Below, in pieces: positions 23,904 to 31,783 of a stretch of DNA of 47,535 nucleotides; positions within the stretch are counted from its first letter, which is position 1, and each line of letters opens with the position of its first letter. The stretch spans positions 68,632 to 116,166 of the forward strand of contig JACPQZ010000076.1 of the NCBI GenBank assembly GCA_016190205.1, written 5' to 3'. The notes under the pieces were generated by a model. The model was not told the DNA's origin and made no database searches. It worked only from the letters and a program-made list of their open reading frames with translations. Made by a program: the position numbers and the translations under genes. This DNA is from Candidatus Omnitrophota bacterium. GTDB taxonomy: Bacteria; Omnitrophota; JACPQZ01.

Positions 23904-25806
23904 GACGCCCACGCCCTCGTCCTTTCAACCGCTCCACTTCCTGTTTCAGCAACTGACAGTACAAATCGAATCCCACTGCAATGATCCAGCCGTGCTGCTC
24001 CGACCCCAGGATATTGCCCGCCCCCCGTATCTCCAAGTCCTCCATCGCGATGTTAAACCCGGAACCCAGTTCCGTAAAGCGCTCGATCGCCTTGAGACGG
24101 CGGCTCCCCTTCTCTGGAATAACCTGCCTGCCGGGATACAGGAAATAGGCATAGGCCTGCCGGTTAAACCGGCCCACGCGACCCCGCAACTGGTAGAGGT
24201 CGGCCAGCCCGAACTGATCGGCCCGGTTGACGATGAGTGTATTCGCGTTTGGGATGTCCAGCCCAGACTCAATGATGTTCGTCGCGACCAGGACATCCAG
24301 CTTTCCGTCCATAAACTTAAGGATGATCTCCTCAAGTTCATGTTCGTCCATCTGCCCGTGGCATATATCCATCTTAGCCTGCGGAACGAGCTTGCGCAAG
24401 CGTTCTGCCACATTTTCTATGCCCTCCACGCGGTTGTGCACGAAGAAAACCTGTCCCCCGCGCTTAAGCTCACGGCACATGGCATCCTGCACCACCTCAT
24501 CGTTATAGGGCTCCACGTGAGTTTCGATGGGGACGCGGTTCTGGGGAGGAGTGCTCACGATCGAAAAATCCTTGATACCCATCAGAGACATATAGAGCGT
24601 TCGCGGGATAGGCGTCGCGGTGAGTGTCAGGACATCCACCACGGTGCGGAAGGACTTGAGTTTCTCCTTGTGACGGACCCCGAAGCGCTGCTCCTCGTCG
24701 ATCACCACGAGCCCCAGCTTCCGGAAGCGGATGTCTTTGGAAAGGAGCCGGTGCGTTCCGATAACGACGTCGCAGGAACCTTCGTCCAAAGCCTTAACCG
24801 TTTGTTTGAGTTCTTGAGAGCTTCGGAACCTAGATAGCATTTGCACGTCGATAGGATATGGGGCGAACCGCTTCTTAAAGGTCCGGTAATGCTGTTCCGC
24901 GAGAATCGTGGTAGGCACGAGCAGAGCGGCCTGCTTGCCGCTCTCAACAGCCTTAAAAACCGCCCGGAGCGCCACCTCCGTTTTTCCGTAACCGACGTCG
25001 CCGCAGATGAGGCGATCCATAGGATAAAGGCGCTCCATGTCACGCTTGACCTCTTCGCTTGACCGGGTCTGGTCGAGCGTCTCCTCAAACTCGAACGACG
25101 CCTCCAGCTCCTTCTGCCACGCGCCGTCAGGCCCGAAGGCAAAACCCCGCTTCGCACGCCGAACAGCCTCCAGCCTCAATAAATCCTCGGCGAGATGACC
25201 CACCGCAAGCCGGGCCTTTTTCTTCATCCGCCCCCATTCCGAGCCCTGCATCCGGCTCAATTTCGGGGCCCTTCCCCCCACCCCGACGTAGCGCCTCAAA
25301 AGCCCCGCCTGATCCACCGGGCAATAAAGCCTTTCATTATCCGCGTATCGTATGACGAGGTGCTCGACCCGGCGGCGCTCAATCTCAAGGTACTCCCATC
25401 CCACGAAGCGGCCGATGCCATATTGAATGTGCACCACGTGATCTCCGGGTTCCAGGGTGCGCAACTCATCGATGGGCGCGATCTCCCGCCATCCAAAGGG
25501 GGCCTCCTTGATTTGGGCGGGTTTAACGCAGCGGGCGGGGAGGATAACAACGCGCTGGTGGCTGGCGAGAAAGTGCCCTGCCTGATCGTCAAAGCTCCGC
25601 ACAGAAATGACGGAATCTCCGGAAAACTCAACACGCAGGGGGCTGTGGTGGGTGATGGGGAAAATATCCACGAGCCCGCCGCGCACGCAAAAATCGCCCC
25701 GTTCCGCCACCCGGCGAACGCCCTGGTAGCCCAGCTCAACGAGGCGACTGGCAACTATGCTTGGCGAGCTTTTCTTATGTACTTCTACGGTGAGTAAATC
25801 AAACAC
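23896..25806 (-). CDS. mfd: Short Mfd-like transcription-repair translocase (mini-Mfd)
   Basis: The 636 residues keep a UvrB-like domain 2 (about 1-92, with FCVRGGLVDIFP), the CarD-like RNA-polymerase-interacting domain (about 121-180, HIQYGIGRF), and both RecG-type motor domains: Walker A GDVGYGKTE near residue 269, DEEQRFG, TATPIPRTL and QLRGRVGR. Bacterial Mfd is about 1,100 residues. Absent are domain 1a, the domain 1b/3 block normally between domain 2 and the polymerase domain, and the autoinhibitory C-terminal domain 7. The start is a GTG with an in-frame TAA five codons upstream. The frame ends exactly at a heptamer array. It is intact as a reading frame, so possibly functional as a polymerase translocase rather than a full coupling factor. 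Confidence 0.85.
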   Translation of the reverse strand: MFDLLTVEVHKKSSPSIVASRLVELGYQGVRRVAERGDFCVRGGLVDIFPITHHSPLRVEFSGDSVISVRSFDDQAGHFLASHQRVVILPARCVKPAQIKEAPFGWREIAPIDELRTLEPGDHVVHIQYGIGRFVGWEYLEIERRRVEHLVIRYADNERLYCPVDQAGLLRRYVGVGGRAPKLSRMQGSEWGRMKKKARLAVGHLAEDLLRLEAVRRAKRGFAFGPDGAWQKELEASFEFEETLDQTRSSEEVKRDMERLYPMDRLICGDVGYGKTEVALRAVFKAVESGKQAALLVPTTILAEQHYRTFKKRFAPYPIDVQMLSRFRSSQELKQTVKALDEGSCDVVIGTHRLLSKDIRFRKLGLVVIDEEQRFGVRHKEKLKSFRTVVDVLTLTATPIPRTLYMSLMGIKDFSIVSTPPQNRVPIETHVEPYNDEVVQDAMCRELKRGGQVFFVHNRVEGIENVAERLRKLVPQAKMDICHGQMDEHELEEIILKFMDGKLDVLVATNIIESGLDIPNANTLIVNRADQFGLADLYQLRGRVGRFNRQAYAYFLYPGRQVIPEKGSRRLKAIERFTELGSGFNIAMEDLEIRGAGNILGSEQHGWIIAVGFDLYCQLLKQEVERLKGRGRGRHE

Positions 25807-25853
25807 GTCAACCCACTTTTACGTCGGGCCGATTTAAGCAGAGAACGCCCGGC

Positions 25854-26082
25854 CCGGCCCCTCGGGCCGCCTGCGGGCCGATCTCAAGCATCCAGGATAC
25901 TGCACCCGGGGCCGGCACCCTTCTCCGCGAAACGTTCGCGCCCCAGCGAGGCGCTCACTCTGCATTTTTTGTGCACCGCAGCCCTCTTAAGCGAGCGGGC
26001 GGACCGTGCTGCACAAAAAATGAGGTTCGCTCCGAAGGGCGCCGCCCCCGGCTGCGATCGGCCCGCTGGCCCCAGGGGTCGG
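25854..26082. repeat. Giant foldback H1 between mfd and rplQ
   Basis: Nested inverted segments are 25854-25862 with 26074-26082, an 11-bp perfect pair 25873-25883 with 26056-26066, 25906-25923 with 26034-26051 (imperfect), and a 13-bp perfect pair 25963-25975 with 26010-26022. A small hairpin lies at 25927-25940. The region can form one 229-nt branched stem. I see no gene in it; open frames there have no recognisable product. Confidence 0.82.
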
Positions 26083-26096
26083 ATGACAGAAATTGA

Positions 26097-26372
26097 GAAC
26101 GCCCGGCTCGGACCCTGAAGGCCGCTTCGGCTGTTTTAGGTGTTCTCCGCAGACGGCGAGGGATAGAGAACGGCTGCTGTCTGAGGCCCGATTCGAGCGC
26201 GATCCGCCGAAGGCGGAAAAATCAGCCAGTGGGCTGATTTTGGAAGCGCGAGTGCTTAATCGGGCCGAGTTCAGCCGTTCCCCGAGCCGGCCAGGAGAAC
26301 ACCGACCCCCTGGATGCTTGGTGGTACGGTGGGAAAACAGACGGCGGCCTGAAGGGGACGAGACGGGCGTTC
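26097..26372. repeat. Giant foldback H2 between mfd and rplQ
   Basis: At least eight nested pairs were found: 26097-26105 with 26364-26372, 26120-26125 with 26344-26349, 26131-26137 with 26334-26340, 26139-26148 with 26294-26303, 26168-26176 with 26272-26280, 26185-26193 with 26258-26266, and apical hairpins 26204-26216 and 26218-26241. The order is strictly nested, as in a structured RNA or a decayed inverted repeat. Conserved motifs of RNase P RNA, tmRNA, SRP RNA and group II intron domain V are absent. Confidence 0.82.
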
Positions 26373-26374
26373 TA

Positions 26375-26537
26375 GAAGCTATCCCGAAACCCCCTTTCTG
26401 CTGCAATCGCTGCTTTTGGCCTGCGCCTTTGCGCCGCTCAGCTTGCGCACCGCTACGGGTGCGCGGCGCCTCACGCCGCTGCGGCTCGGCCTCAAAAGCA
26501 GCGATTTCGCTACGAAATGAGGTTTCGGGATAGCTTC
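26375..26537. repeat. Giant foldback H3 immediately downstream of rplQ
   Basis: The ends 26375-26391 and 26521-26537 are a perfect 17-bp inverted repeat. Inside, 26405-26421 pairs with 26488-26506 (two-base bulge), and GCGCACC at 26445 pairs with GGTGCGC ending at 26464. It begins 10 nt after the rplQ stop codon and could serve as a terminator or processing structure for the alpha-operon transcript. H1-H3 together account for most of the 741-bp gene-free stretch 25807-26547. Confidence 0.83.
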
Positions 26538-26547
26538 CAGTTTACGG

Positions 26548-27105
26548 TCAGGTGCCGCCGCGGCGGCGGAATATCGTGCGGAGCTTGCCTAGGAAGCTCT
26601 TCCCTTGGTCCTTCGGTCCGGGCTTAGTGTGCGGCGGGGCCTTGGGTTTGGCAGGTTTTTCAGCGGGCGTTTCCGCCTTGGGAGCCGCTTTCGGAGACTC
26701 CTCCTTCTTTTCCTTTTTGGGCTTGGGAGGCTTGGGCAGGGCCACCATCCGTTTTTCGACGAGTTCCAAAAGGGCCACAGGGGCACCATCGCCGCGGCGC
26801 CCGCCCAGATCCAGGATGCGCGTGTAACCCCCCTTACGATCCTTGTAGAGCGGAGCTACCTCGTTGAAGAGCATCTTAACCAGCGACCGGTCCTTCAAAA
26901 TGGCAAAGGCATGCCGGCGCGCCGCGAGGCTCCCCTCTTTGCCCAGCGTGATCATGCGGTCCGCGAGCCGGCCGGCCGCAGAGGCCTTGGCCGCAGTCGT
27001 CCGAATCCTCTGGTAACGGATAAGGCTTGAGACCATGGCCCCCAGCATGGCTTCCCGGTGAGAACTCGTCCGGCCCAGTTTGGGCCCGCGTTTGGCGTGT
27101 CGCAT
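26548..27105 (-). CDS. rplQ: Ribosomal protein L17 with long Lys/Ala/Pro-rich tail
   Basis: L17 binds 23S rRNA near the exit tunnel. MRHAKRGPKLGRTSSHREAMLGAMVSSL and the ITLGKEGSLAARRHAFAIL region are typical. The core ends around residue 130 (ARIILELV-type segment VALLELVEKRM). The following 55 residues are almost only Lys, Pro, Ala and Glu, an extension not found in most L17 proteins. The gene is the last of the alpha operon, 4 nt after rpoA, and is followed by foldback H3. Confidence 0.95.
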   Translation of the reverse strand: MRHAKRGPKLGRTSSHREAMLGAMVSSLIRYQRIRTTAAKASAAGRLADRMITLGKEGSLAARRHAFAILKDRSLVKMLFNEVAPLYKDRKGGYTRILDLGGRRGDGAPVALLELVEKRMVALPKPPKPKKEKKEESPKAAPKAETPAEKPAKPKAPPHTKPGPKDQGKSFLGKLRTIFRRRGGT

Positions 27106-27109
27106 GATT

Positions 27110-28117
27110 TTACGTGTTGATCTCGGCCTGCTGTGTCACGGCTTCCTGTGCCTGATCCATTTTCATTCCCAGGGAAAGGCTCATGCCCTCCAGGATCTTT
27201 TGAATCTCCGTCAGGGATTTCTTTCCAAAGTTCCGGTATTTCAGCATCTGGGCCTCCGTCTTTTGCACCAGGTCATGCAGGGTCTTGATATTGGCCGCCC
27301 GCAGGCAATTGGCGCTGCGCACCGAAAGCTCGAGTTCTGAAATAGGTTTATTCAAGAGATCCCGCAGGGCCTTTTCCTCTTGGGACTCCTCCTTCTCCTC
27401 CTCCTCCGGCGGAAGCTCACCCAAAGTCAAAAAGATATCCAGATGGCGCTTGAGAATGTGAGAGGCCGCGAGCACAGCCTCCTCCGGTGTAATACTGGAA
27501 TCGGTCCACACCTCGAGTATCAGACGGTCGTAATCCGTCATCTGGCCCACGCGTGTGTCCTCCACAGAGAAGTTGACACGGCGCACGGGGGTGAACACGG
27601 AATCGGTTGGGATCACACCGATCGGTTTATCTTCGACACGGTTTCGCTCGGCGGGCACGAAGCCCCGCCCTTTGGAGACGGTAAGCTCCACACTGAACTT
27701 CACCTTCTTGGTGAGCGTGGCGATGTGCGCGTCCTTGCTCAACACCTCGACCGTGTCATCGGTCTGGATGTCCGCGCCGGTGACATCCCCGAGGCGCTCC
27801 ACCTGGATACGGACCGTCTTGGGTTGACCGCTGTGAGAGCGGAAGACCAGCCTCTTGATGTTCATGATGATCTGGGGGACGTCCTCAAGTACCCCCGGAA
27901 TGGATGAAAACTCATGCTGCACACCTTCCATCTTGACGCTGGTGACCGCTGCCCCCTCAATGCTCGAGATCAAAACGCGCCGCAGCGAATTTCCGATGGT
28001 CGCCCCGAAACCCCGCTCAAAAGGCTCGGCGACGAAACGACCGTAGGTCGATGTCAGCGTCGATCGATCGACCTCGATCCGTTTTGGTACCTCAAACGTC
28101 CTCCAACGAATCCCCAT
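27110..28117 (-). CDS. rpoA: RNA polymerase alpha subunit
   Basis: The alpha subunit dimerises to start assembly of RNA polymerase and its C-terminal domain contacts UP elements and activators. The N-terminal domain contains PFERGFGATIGNSLRRVLISSIEGAAVT. The C-terminal domain with LSVRSANCLRAANIKTLHDLVQKTEAQMLKYRNFGKKSLTEI follows a linker rich in glutamate (PPEEEEKEE). The length of 335 residues is normal. It is placed between rpsD and rplQ as in most bacteria. Confidence 0.98.
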   Translation of the reverse strand: MGIRWRTFEVPKRIEVDRSTLTSTYGRFVAEPFERGFGATIGNSLRRVLISSIEGAAVTSVKMEGVQHEFSSIPGVLEDVPQIIMNIKRLVFRSHSGQPKTVRIQVERLGDVTGADIQTDDTVEVLSKDAHIATLTKKVKFSVELTVSKGRGFVPAERNRVEDKPIGVIPTDSVFTPVRRVNFSVEDTRVGQMTDYDRLILEVWTDSSITPEEAVLAASHILKRHLDIFLTLGELPPEEEEKEESQEEKALRDLLNKPISELELSVRSANCLRAANIKTLHDLVQKTEAQMLKYRNFGKKSLTEIQKILEGMSLSLGMKMDQAQEAVTQQAEINT

Positions 28118-28180
28118 TTGTCCTCCTTATTGATCCCTCGTCGCCGCTAGGTCGCGGCTCCTCGGGATAAATTCGCCCGG

Positions 28181-28214
28181 ACGGCTTGACGCTCCCTTTT
28201 GTCGCGCAAGCCGT
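28181..28214 (-). other. Intercistronic hairpin between rpsD and rpoA
   Basis: ACGGCTTG at 28181-28188 pairs with CAAGCCGT at 28207-28214 across an 18-nt loop. No run of uridines follows, so it is more likely a processing or stability hairpin than a terminator. This is one of the few operon gaps without heptamer repeats. Confidence 0.5.
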
Positions 28215-28222
28215 GTGCTCAT

Positions 28223-28849
28223 TTATTTTGAATAAAGCTCGACGATCAATTGCTCCTGTATCTCACCGCCCACATCCGCACGGGTGGGACGGGCCAGGAC
28301 CTCTCCAGTGAGTGCGGCGGGGTCCAGCTTAAGCCACGCGGGAGTCGGACGATCCTTCCAGCTCTCCAGGCGTTCCTTGACTGCCTTCAAAAACTGTTCT
28401 TTGGCCTTGATTTCGATGCGGTCCTTCTGGCTCACCAGATAAGATGGGATGCTTACTGCACGTCCGTTGACGTGTACAAATCCGTGCCGGACCATCTGGC
28501 GCGCCTGGGCCCGCGAAGCAGCCAGATTAAGCCGGTAGACACAGTTGTCCAGACGGCGTTCAAGCGCGCTCAAGAGGAGCTCCCCGGTAACACCCTTGGT
28601 ACGCGCCGCGCTGCGAAAGATATTGCGAAACTGTGTTTCCAATAAGCCATAGATGCGCTTCACCTTCTGCTTCTCTCGAAGCTGTGTCCCGTAATCCGAG
28701 CGCTTCTTGCGCACCTTGCCGTGGAGACCCGGCGCATACTCGCGCCGCGTGATCGCGCATTTGTCCGTGTGGCAGCGCGTCCCTTTCAAAAAGAGCTTCA
28801 CCCCCTCACGGCGGCATAGGCGGCACACGCTTCCGGTATGTCTGGCCAT
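28223..28849 (-). CDS. rpsD: Ribosomal protein S4
   Basis: S4 is a primary binder of 16S rRNA and nucleates small-subunit assembly; in many bacteria it also represses its own operon. The N-terminus shows [15 protein letters not shown]...CHTDKCAI, a four-cysteine zinc motif of the C+ type. The S4 RNA-binding domain [40 protein letters not shown] is clear. The product has 208 residues. The ATG shares its A with the rpsK stop (TAATG). Confidence 0.98.
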   Translation of the reverse strand: MARHTGSVCRLCRREGVKLFLKGTRCHTDKCAITRREYAPGLHGKVRKKRSDYGTQLREKQKVKRIYGLLETQFRNIFRSAARTKGVTGELLLSALERRLDNCVYRLNLAASRAQARQMVRHGFVHVNGRAVSIPSYLVSQKDRIEIKAKEQFLKAVKERLESWKDRPTPAWLKLDPAALTGEVLARPTRADVGGEIQEQLIVELYSK

Positions 28850-29220
28850 TACACCCTCCTCCGCTTCGGCGGACGGCAGCCGTTATGCGGGATGGGCGTC
28901 ACATCCCGGATGACGCTGATCTTAAGCCCCGCTGCAGAAAGCGCGCGGATGGCAGACTCGCGCCCGGAACCAGGGCCCTTCACGCGGACCTCAACTTCCT
29001 TCATGCCCATGGCCATGGCCTTGCGAGCAGCCTGCTCGCTTGCAATTTGAGCGGCGAAAGGGGTTGATTTTTTCGATCCCTTGAAACCCGACGTTCCTGT
29101 GGATGACCACACCAGGGCATCCCCCTTCCGATCCGTGATGGTAATGATGGTGTTATTGAACGATGCCTGGATATGAGCGATCCCGCGCTCCACGATCTGT
29201 GTTTTTTTAACTTTGGCCAT
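28849..29220 (-). CDS. rpsK: Ribosomal protein S11
   Basis: S11 lies in the platform of the 30S subunit and helps shape the Shine-Dalgarno cleft. [40 protein letters not shown] and the C-terminal [20 protein letters not shown] are conserved. The product has 123 residues, a normal size. It overlaps rpsD by one nt and is separated from rpsM by a short heptamer array. Confidence 0.98.
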   Translation of the reverse strand: MAKVKKTQIVERGIAHIQASFNNTIITITDRKGDALVWSSTGTSGFKGSKKSTPFAAQIASEQAARKAMAMGMKEVEVRVKGPGSGRESAIRALSAAGLKISVIRDVTPIPHNGCRPPKRRRV

Positions 29221-29231
29221 TCATCCTTCTC

Positions 29232-29264
29232 CTTGCACTCTGCACTCTGCACTATGCACTAGCA
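29232..29264. repeat. Short heptamer array, TGCACTC family
   Basis: Four tandem units (TGCACTC, TGCACTC, TGCACTA, TGCACTA) occupy the 52-bp gap between rpsK and rpsM. There is no inverted arm, so this array is one-sided. Confidence 0.85.
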
Positions 29265-29272
29265 TATGTCGC

Positions 29273-29749
29273 CTATTTCTCTTTCGAAGCTGGAGGAGCC
29301 GCCGCCTGCTTCGCAGGCGCCGTCTTAGGAGCGGGCGCTGCCTTTGCAGCCGAAGCTGCCTTGACTACGGTCGGTGCGCCACCCGCGCGGACACCGCCGA
29401 TCCTGGTCCGACGGCCTTTACGCGTCCGGGCGTTCGTGTGCGTCCGCTGGCCGCGGACCGGAAGCCCCTTGCGGTGCCGCATGCCCCTGTACGACCCGAT
29501 ATCAATCAGGCGCTTGATATTCTGTGCGATATCGCGCCTTAACTCCCCCTCTACCTTATAATCCTTCTGAATGATACCGGTGAGGCGCGAGACCTCATCT
29601 CCCGTCAGGTCCTTGGCACGGGTAGCCGGGTTGATATTTGCCTTGCTGACAATCTGCGCCGCCAGGACCCGGCCGATTCCATAGATATACGTCAGCGCCG
29701 TTTCCACGCGCTTTTCCCTGGGCACTTCTACACCCACTATTCTCGGCAT
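29273..29749 (-). CDS. rpsM: Ribosomal protein S13 with Ala-rich tail
   Basis: S13 sits in the 30S head and contacts P-site tRNA and the 50S subunit. [29 protein letters not shown] and [13 protein letters not shown] are conserved. I start it at ATG 29749, so the upstream open extension that covers rpmJ is excluded. The product has 158 residues; after [11 protein letters not shown] about 40 residues of Ala, Pro and Lys follow, which is more than the usual short basic tail that enters the decoding region. Confidence 0.96.
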   Translation of the reverse strand: MPRIVGVEVPREKRVETALTYIYGIGRVLAAQIVSKANINPATRAKDLTGDEVSRLTGIIQKDYKVEGELRRDIAQNIKRLIDIGSYRGMRHRKGLPVRGQRTHTNARTRKGRRTRIGGVRAGGAPTVVKAASAAKAAPAPKTAPAKQAAAPPASKEK

Positions 29750-29753
29750 ACGT

Positions 29754-29867
29754 TTATCCCTGTCTCTGTTTGTGCTTTGGATTGGAGCAAATGACCCGGA
29801 GTACACCTTTCCGGCGCACGATCTTGCACTGCTCGCAAATCCGTTTGACGCTCGCCCGTACCTTCAT
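29754..29867 (-). CDS. rpmJ: Ribosomal protein L36 (zinc type)
   Basis: This 37-residue protein reads [20 protein letters not shown] then [17 protein letters not shown]. The zinc ligands CxxC, C and H of the C+ form are all present. It stabilises 23S rRNA in the 50S subunit. The start ATG is at 29867 with the stop 4 nt before rpsM. It is too short to stand out in a standard frame list but is unambiguous. Confidence 0.97.
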   Translation of the reverse strand: MKVRASVKRICEQCKIVRRKGVLRVICSNPKHKQRQG

Positions 29868-29874
29868 AATACTC

Positions 29875-30172
29875 CTTCGTATCTCGTATCTCGTGAAGCG
29901 TATTTCGCAAACCATTTGCCGCAAGATAACAATAGCCGCTGGCAGCTCGTGTCGTGTGCCGTGAATCGTGGATCGTGATTCGAAAGTGTTCAAATCCGAA
30001 TCTCGAAATGCGAAGCACGAACAAATCTGAAGCGCGAAATTCGAAATTCAAAACCAGCCGTTTCGAATTTCGGACTTCATCTCATCGCTGGTTTCTTTTT
30101 TGCGATTCACGATCCACGAATCACAATTAACGAGATGGCGCTTCACGCTTCACGAACGACGAGCGACGAACA
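29875..30172. repeat. Nested heptamer-type array between infA and rpmJ
   Basis: This gene-free 308-bp gap holds TCGTATC/TCGTGAA units at 29877-29905, GTGAATC/GTGGATC/GTGATTC units at about 29959-29982, a central TTCGAAATTC-rich part with AT-rich inverted arms (about 29993-30085), the returning arm CACGATC/CACGAAT at about 30105-30125, and CTTCACG/CGAGCGA units to 30172. The repeats are more degenerate than elsewhere. The arrangement is again arm, centre, inverted arm. Confidence 0.78.
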
Positions 30173-30175
30173 AAT

Positions 30176-30394
30176 TTATTTTGCCCTATAAATAATGCGG
30201 CCGCGCGTCAGGTCATACGGCGAAAGTTCCACCGTCACCTTGTCGCCGGGCAGGATCTTGATATAGTTCATCCGCATCTTGCCCGAGATATGGGCCAGGA
30301 CTTTATGCCCTTTCTCCAGCTCGACCCGGAACATGGCGTTGGGAAGGGGCTCGATGACCGTCCCCTCCACCTCAATCGCATCTTCCTTAGGCAT
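30176..30394 (-). CDS. infA: Translation initiation factor IF-1
   Basis: IF-1 is a single OB-fold protein of 72 residues that binds the A site of the 30S subunit during initiation. [61 protein letters not shown] is the whole typical fold. The usual order map-infA-rpmJ-rpsM is kept. It overlaps map by 8 nt. Confidence 0.98.
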   Translation of the reverse strand: MPKEDAIEVEGTVIEPLPNAMFRVELEKGHKVLAHISGKMRMNYIKILPGDKVTVELSPYDLTRGRIIYRAK

Positions 30395-31133
30395 TCGTCA
30401 AAACCTCCGTTCCACGCTCGGTCAGTGCCACGGTGTCCTCAAAATGTGCAGAGAGCATTCCGTCACACGTTACCACCGTCCATTGATCCTCGAGCACCCG
30501 CACGTCTGGTTTACCCATGTTGACCATCGGCTCGATGGCGAGCGTCATGCCTTCCACCAGGCGCGGGCCTGTCCCCGGCTCGCCAAAATTAGGAACCTGC
30601 GGATCCTCATGCAGGTCGCGCCCAATGCCATGTCCCACAAACTCCCTCACGACACTGAACTCGTGCGCCTCCACGTAACCCTGCACGGCGGCCCCAATAT
30701 CAGAGAGCCGTCCGCCGGCACGGAAACGCCCAATGCCTTCCCGCAAAGATTCCCGGGTAACCTCGATCAAGAGCTGGGCGCTCTTGCCGATCTTGCCGAC
30801 CGCAAAGGTGCGCGCCGCATCGCCGTGGTAACCTTCCACTCGCACCCCCACATCCACCCCCACAATATCGCCTTCTTCGAGACGCCGTTCGCCGGGGATG
30901 CCGTGCACCACCTCTTCATTGACCGAGGTGCAGATATGGGCCGGGAACCCGCGGTAACCCTTGAAGGCCGATTCCCCTCCGCGGGTCTTAATGATTTCAT
31001 AGGCCTTCATGTCTAGATCCAGGGTCCGGATGCCCGGCCGGATCTGGCCCGCCAGCCGCTCCAGAAGCTCCCGAACAATGCCGCATGCGCGCCGGATGAG
31101 CTCAAGCTCCCGTTCTGATTTTAGCAGGATCAC
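30387..31133 (-). CDS. map: Methionine aminopeptidase, type I
   Basis: MAP removes the initiator methionine co-translationally. The metal ligands can be followed: Asp in [19 protein letters not shown] (two Asp), His in [12 protein letters not shown] and Glu in MTLAIEPMV plus a C-terminal Glu in the WTVVTCDGM-preceding LEDQ. The product has 248 residues, a type Ia size. It begins with GTG, overlapping the adk stop as GTGA. It lies in the spc operon between adk and infA as in many bacteria. Confidence 0.97.
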   Translation of the reverse strand: MILLKSERELELIRRACGIVRELLERLAGQIRPGIRTLDLDMKAYEIIKTRGGESAFKGYRGFPAHICTSVNEEVVHGIPGERRLEEGDIVGVDVGVRVEGYHGDAARTFAVGKIGKSAQLLIEVTRESLREGIGRFRAGGRLSDIGAAVQGYVEAHEFSVVREFVGHGIGRDLHEDPQVPNFGEPGTGPRLVEGMTLAIEPMVNMGKPDVRVLEDQWTVVTCDGMLSAHFEDTVALTERGTEVLTNA

Positions 31134-31783
31134 TTCGCTTTTCTTTCAAATAGCCTCTTGAGCTCTGCGTACTGATCCCCGGCTGTCTGCGCGCCGGAGA
31201 CTTTGTGCAAAAGATCTTTCTTGCGGTAAAACTTAACCAGCGGACGCGCGAAGTCCTCGTACACCCGAATGCGCTGCTCGACGGTCTGATCCTGGTCATC
31301 GGGGCGGATCATAAGCTCCCCCCCGCAACGGCTGCACCGCCCGTTGGGCGAGGGGGGCAGGGCCTTCAAATGAAAATTGGTCCCGCAACTGGAGCACACC
31401 CTCCGCCCCATGAGCCGGTCCCTGACGACCTCGACGGGCGTCTCAAAATGCACCACCAGGTCGAGCGGAATTTCCTCCTCCGCCAGAATCTCGTCGAGGG
31501 CCAAGGCCTGGGCCTGATTTCTCGGGTAACCGTCGAGGATGAACCCCCGGTGCCTGCGCGCCGCGCGGAGCCTTTCCCGCACGAGCGCCGTCACGAGCTC
31601 ATCCGGGACGAGCTCCCCGCGCTCCATGTACACGCGGGCCTTCCGGCCGAGCTCGGAATTATCCTTGATCGTGCCGCGCAGAAGGTCTCCGGTCGAGATG
31701 TGCATGAGCTGATACGCCTCGGAGATCCTTTGGGCCTGCGTCCCCTTTCCGGCCCCGGGGGGCCCCAAAAATATCGCCCTCAC
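31130..31783 (-). CDS. adk: Adenylate kinase, zinc-LID form
   Basis: Adk interconverts AMP, ADP and ATP. The P-loop GPPGAGKGTQ, DGYPRNQAQALALDEIL and the LID domain with four cysteines (CSSC...CSRC) show a long, zinc-binding Gram-positive-like type. The length is 217 residues. The start GTG overlaps the secY stop as GTGA, so secY-adk-map are tightly coupled. Confidence 0.98.
   Translation of the reverse strand: MRAIFLGPPGAGKGTQAQRISEAYQLMHISTGDLLRGTIKDNSELGRKARVYMERGELVPDELVTALVRERLRAARRHRGFILDGYPRNQAQALALDEILAEEEIPLDLVVHFETPVEVVRDRLMGRRVCSSCGTNFHLKALPPSPNGRCSRCGGELMIRPDDQDQTVEQRIRVYEDFARPLVKFYRKKDLLHKVSGAQTAGDQYAELKRLFERKAK

Noticed and set aside
23620-24837. 405-codon open frame on the plus strand over mfd/surA
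   Set aside because: It is antisense to two recognised genes, contains no known domain and is explained by GC-rich codon bias. Other long plus-strand frames (for example 45393-46157 over fusA) are rejected for the same reason.
26097-26372. Known structured RNA such as RNase P RNA, tmRNA, SRP RNA, 6S RNA or a group II intron
   Set aside because: The conserved core sequences of these RNAs are missing; only generic nested stems are seen.
25987-26533. Open frames on both strands in the gap between mfd and rplQ (139 and 146 codons)
   Set aside because: They cover the foldbacks H1-H3, have no recognisable motif and their composition follows the inverted repeats. I treat the region as non-coding.
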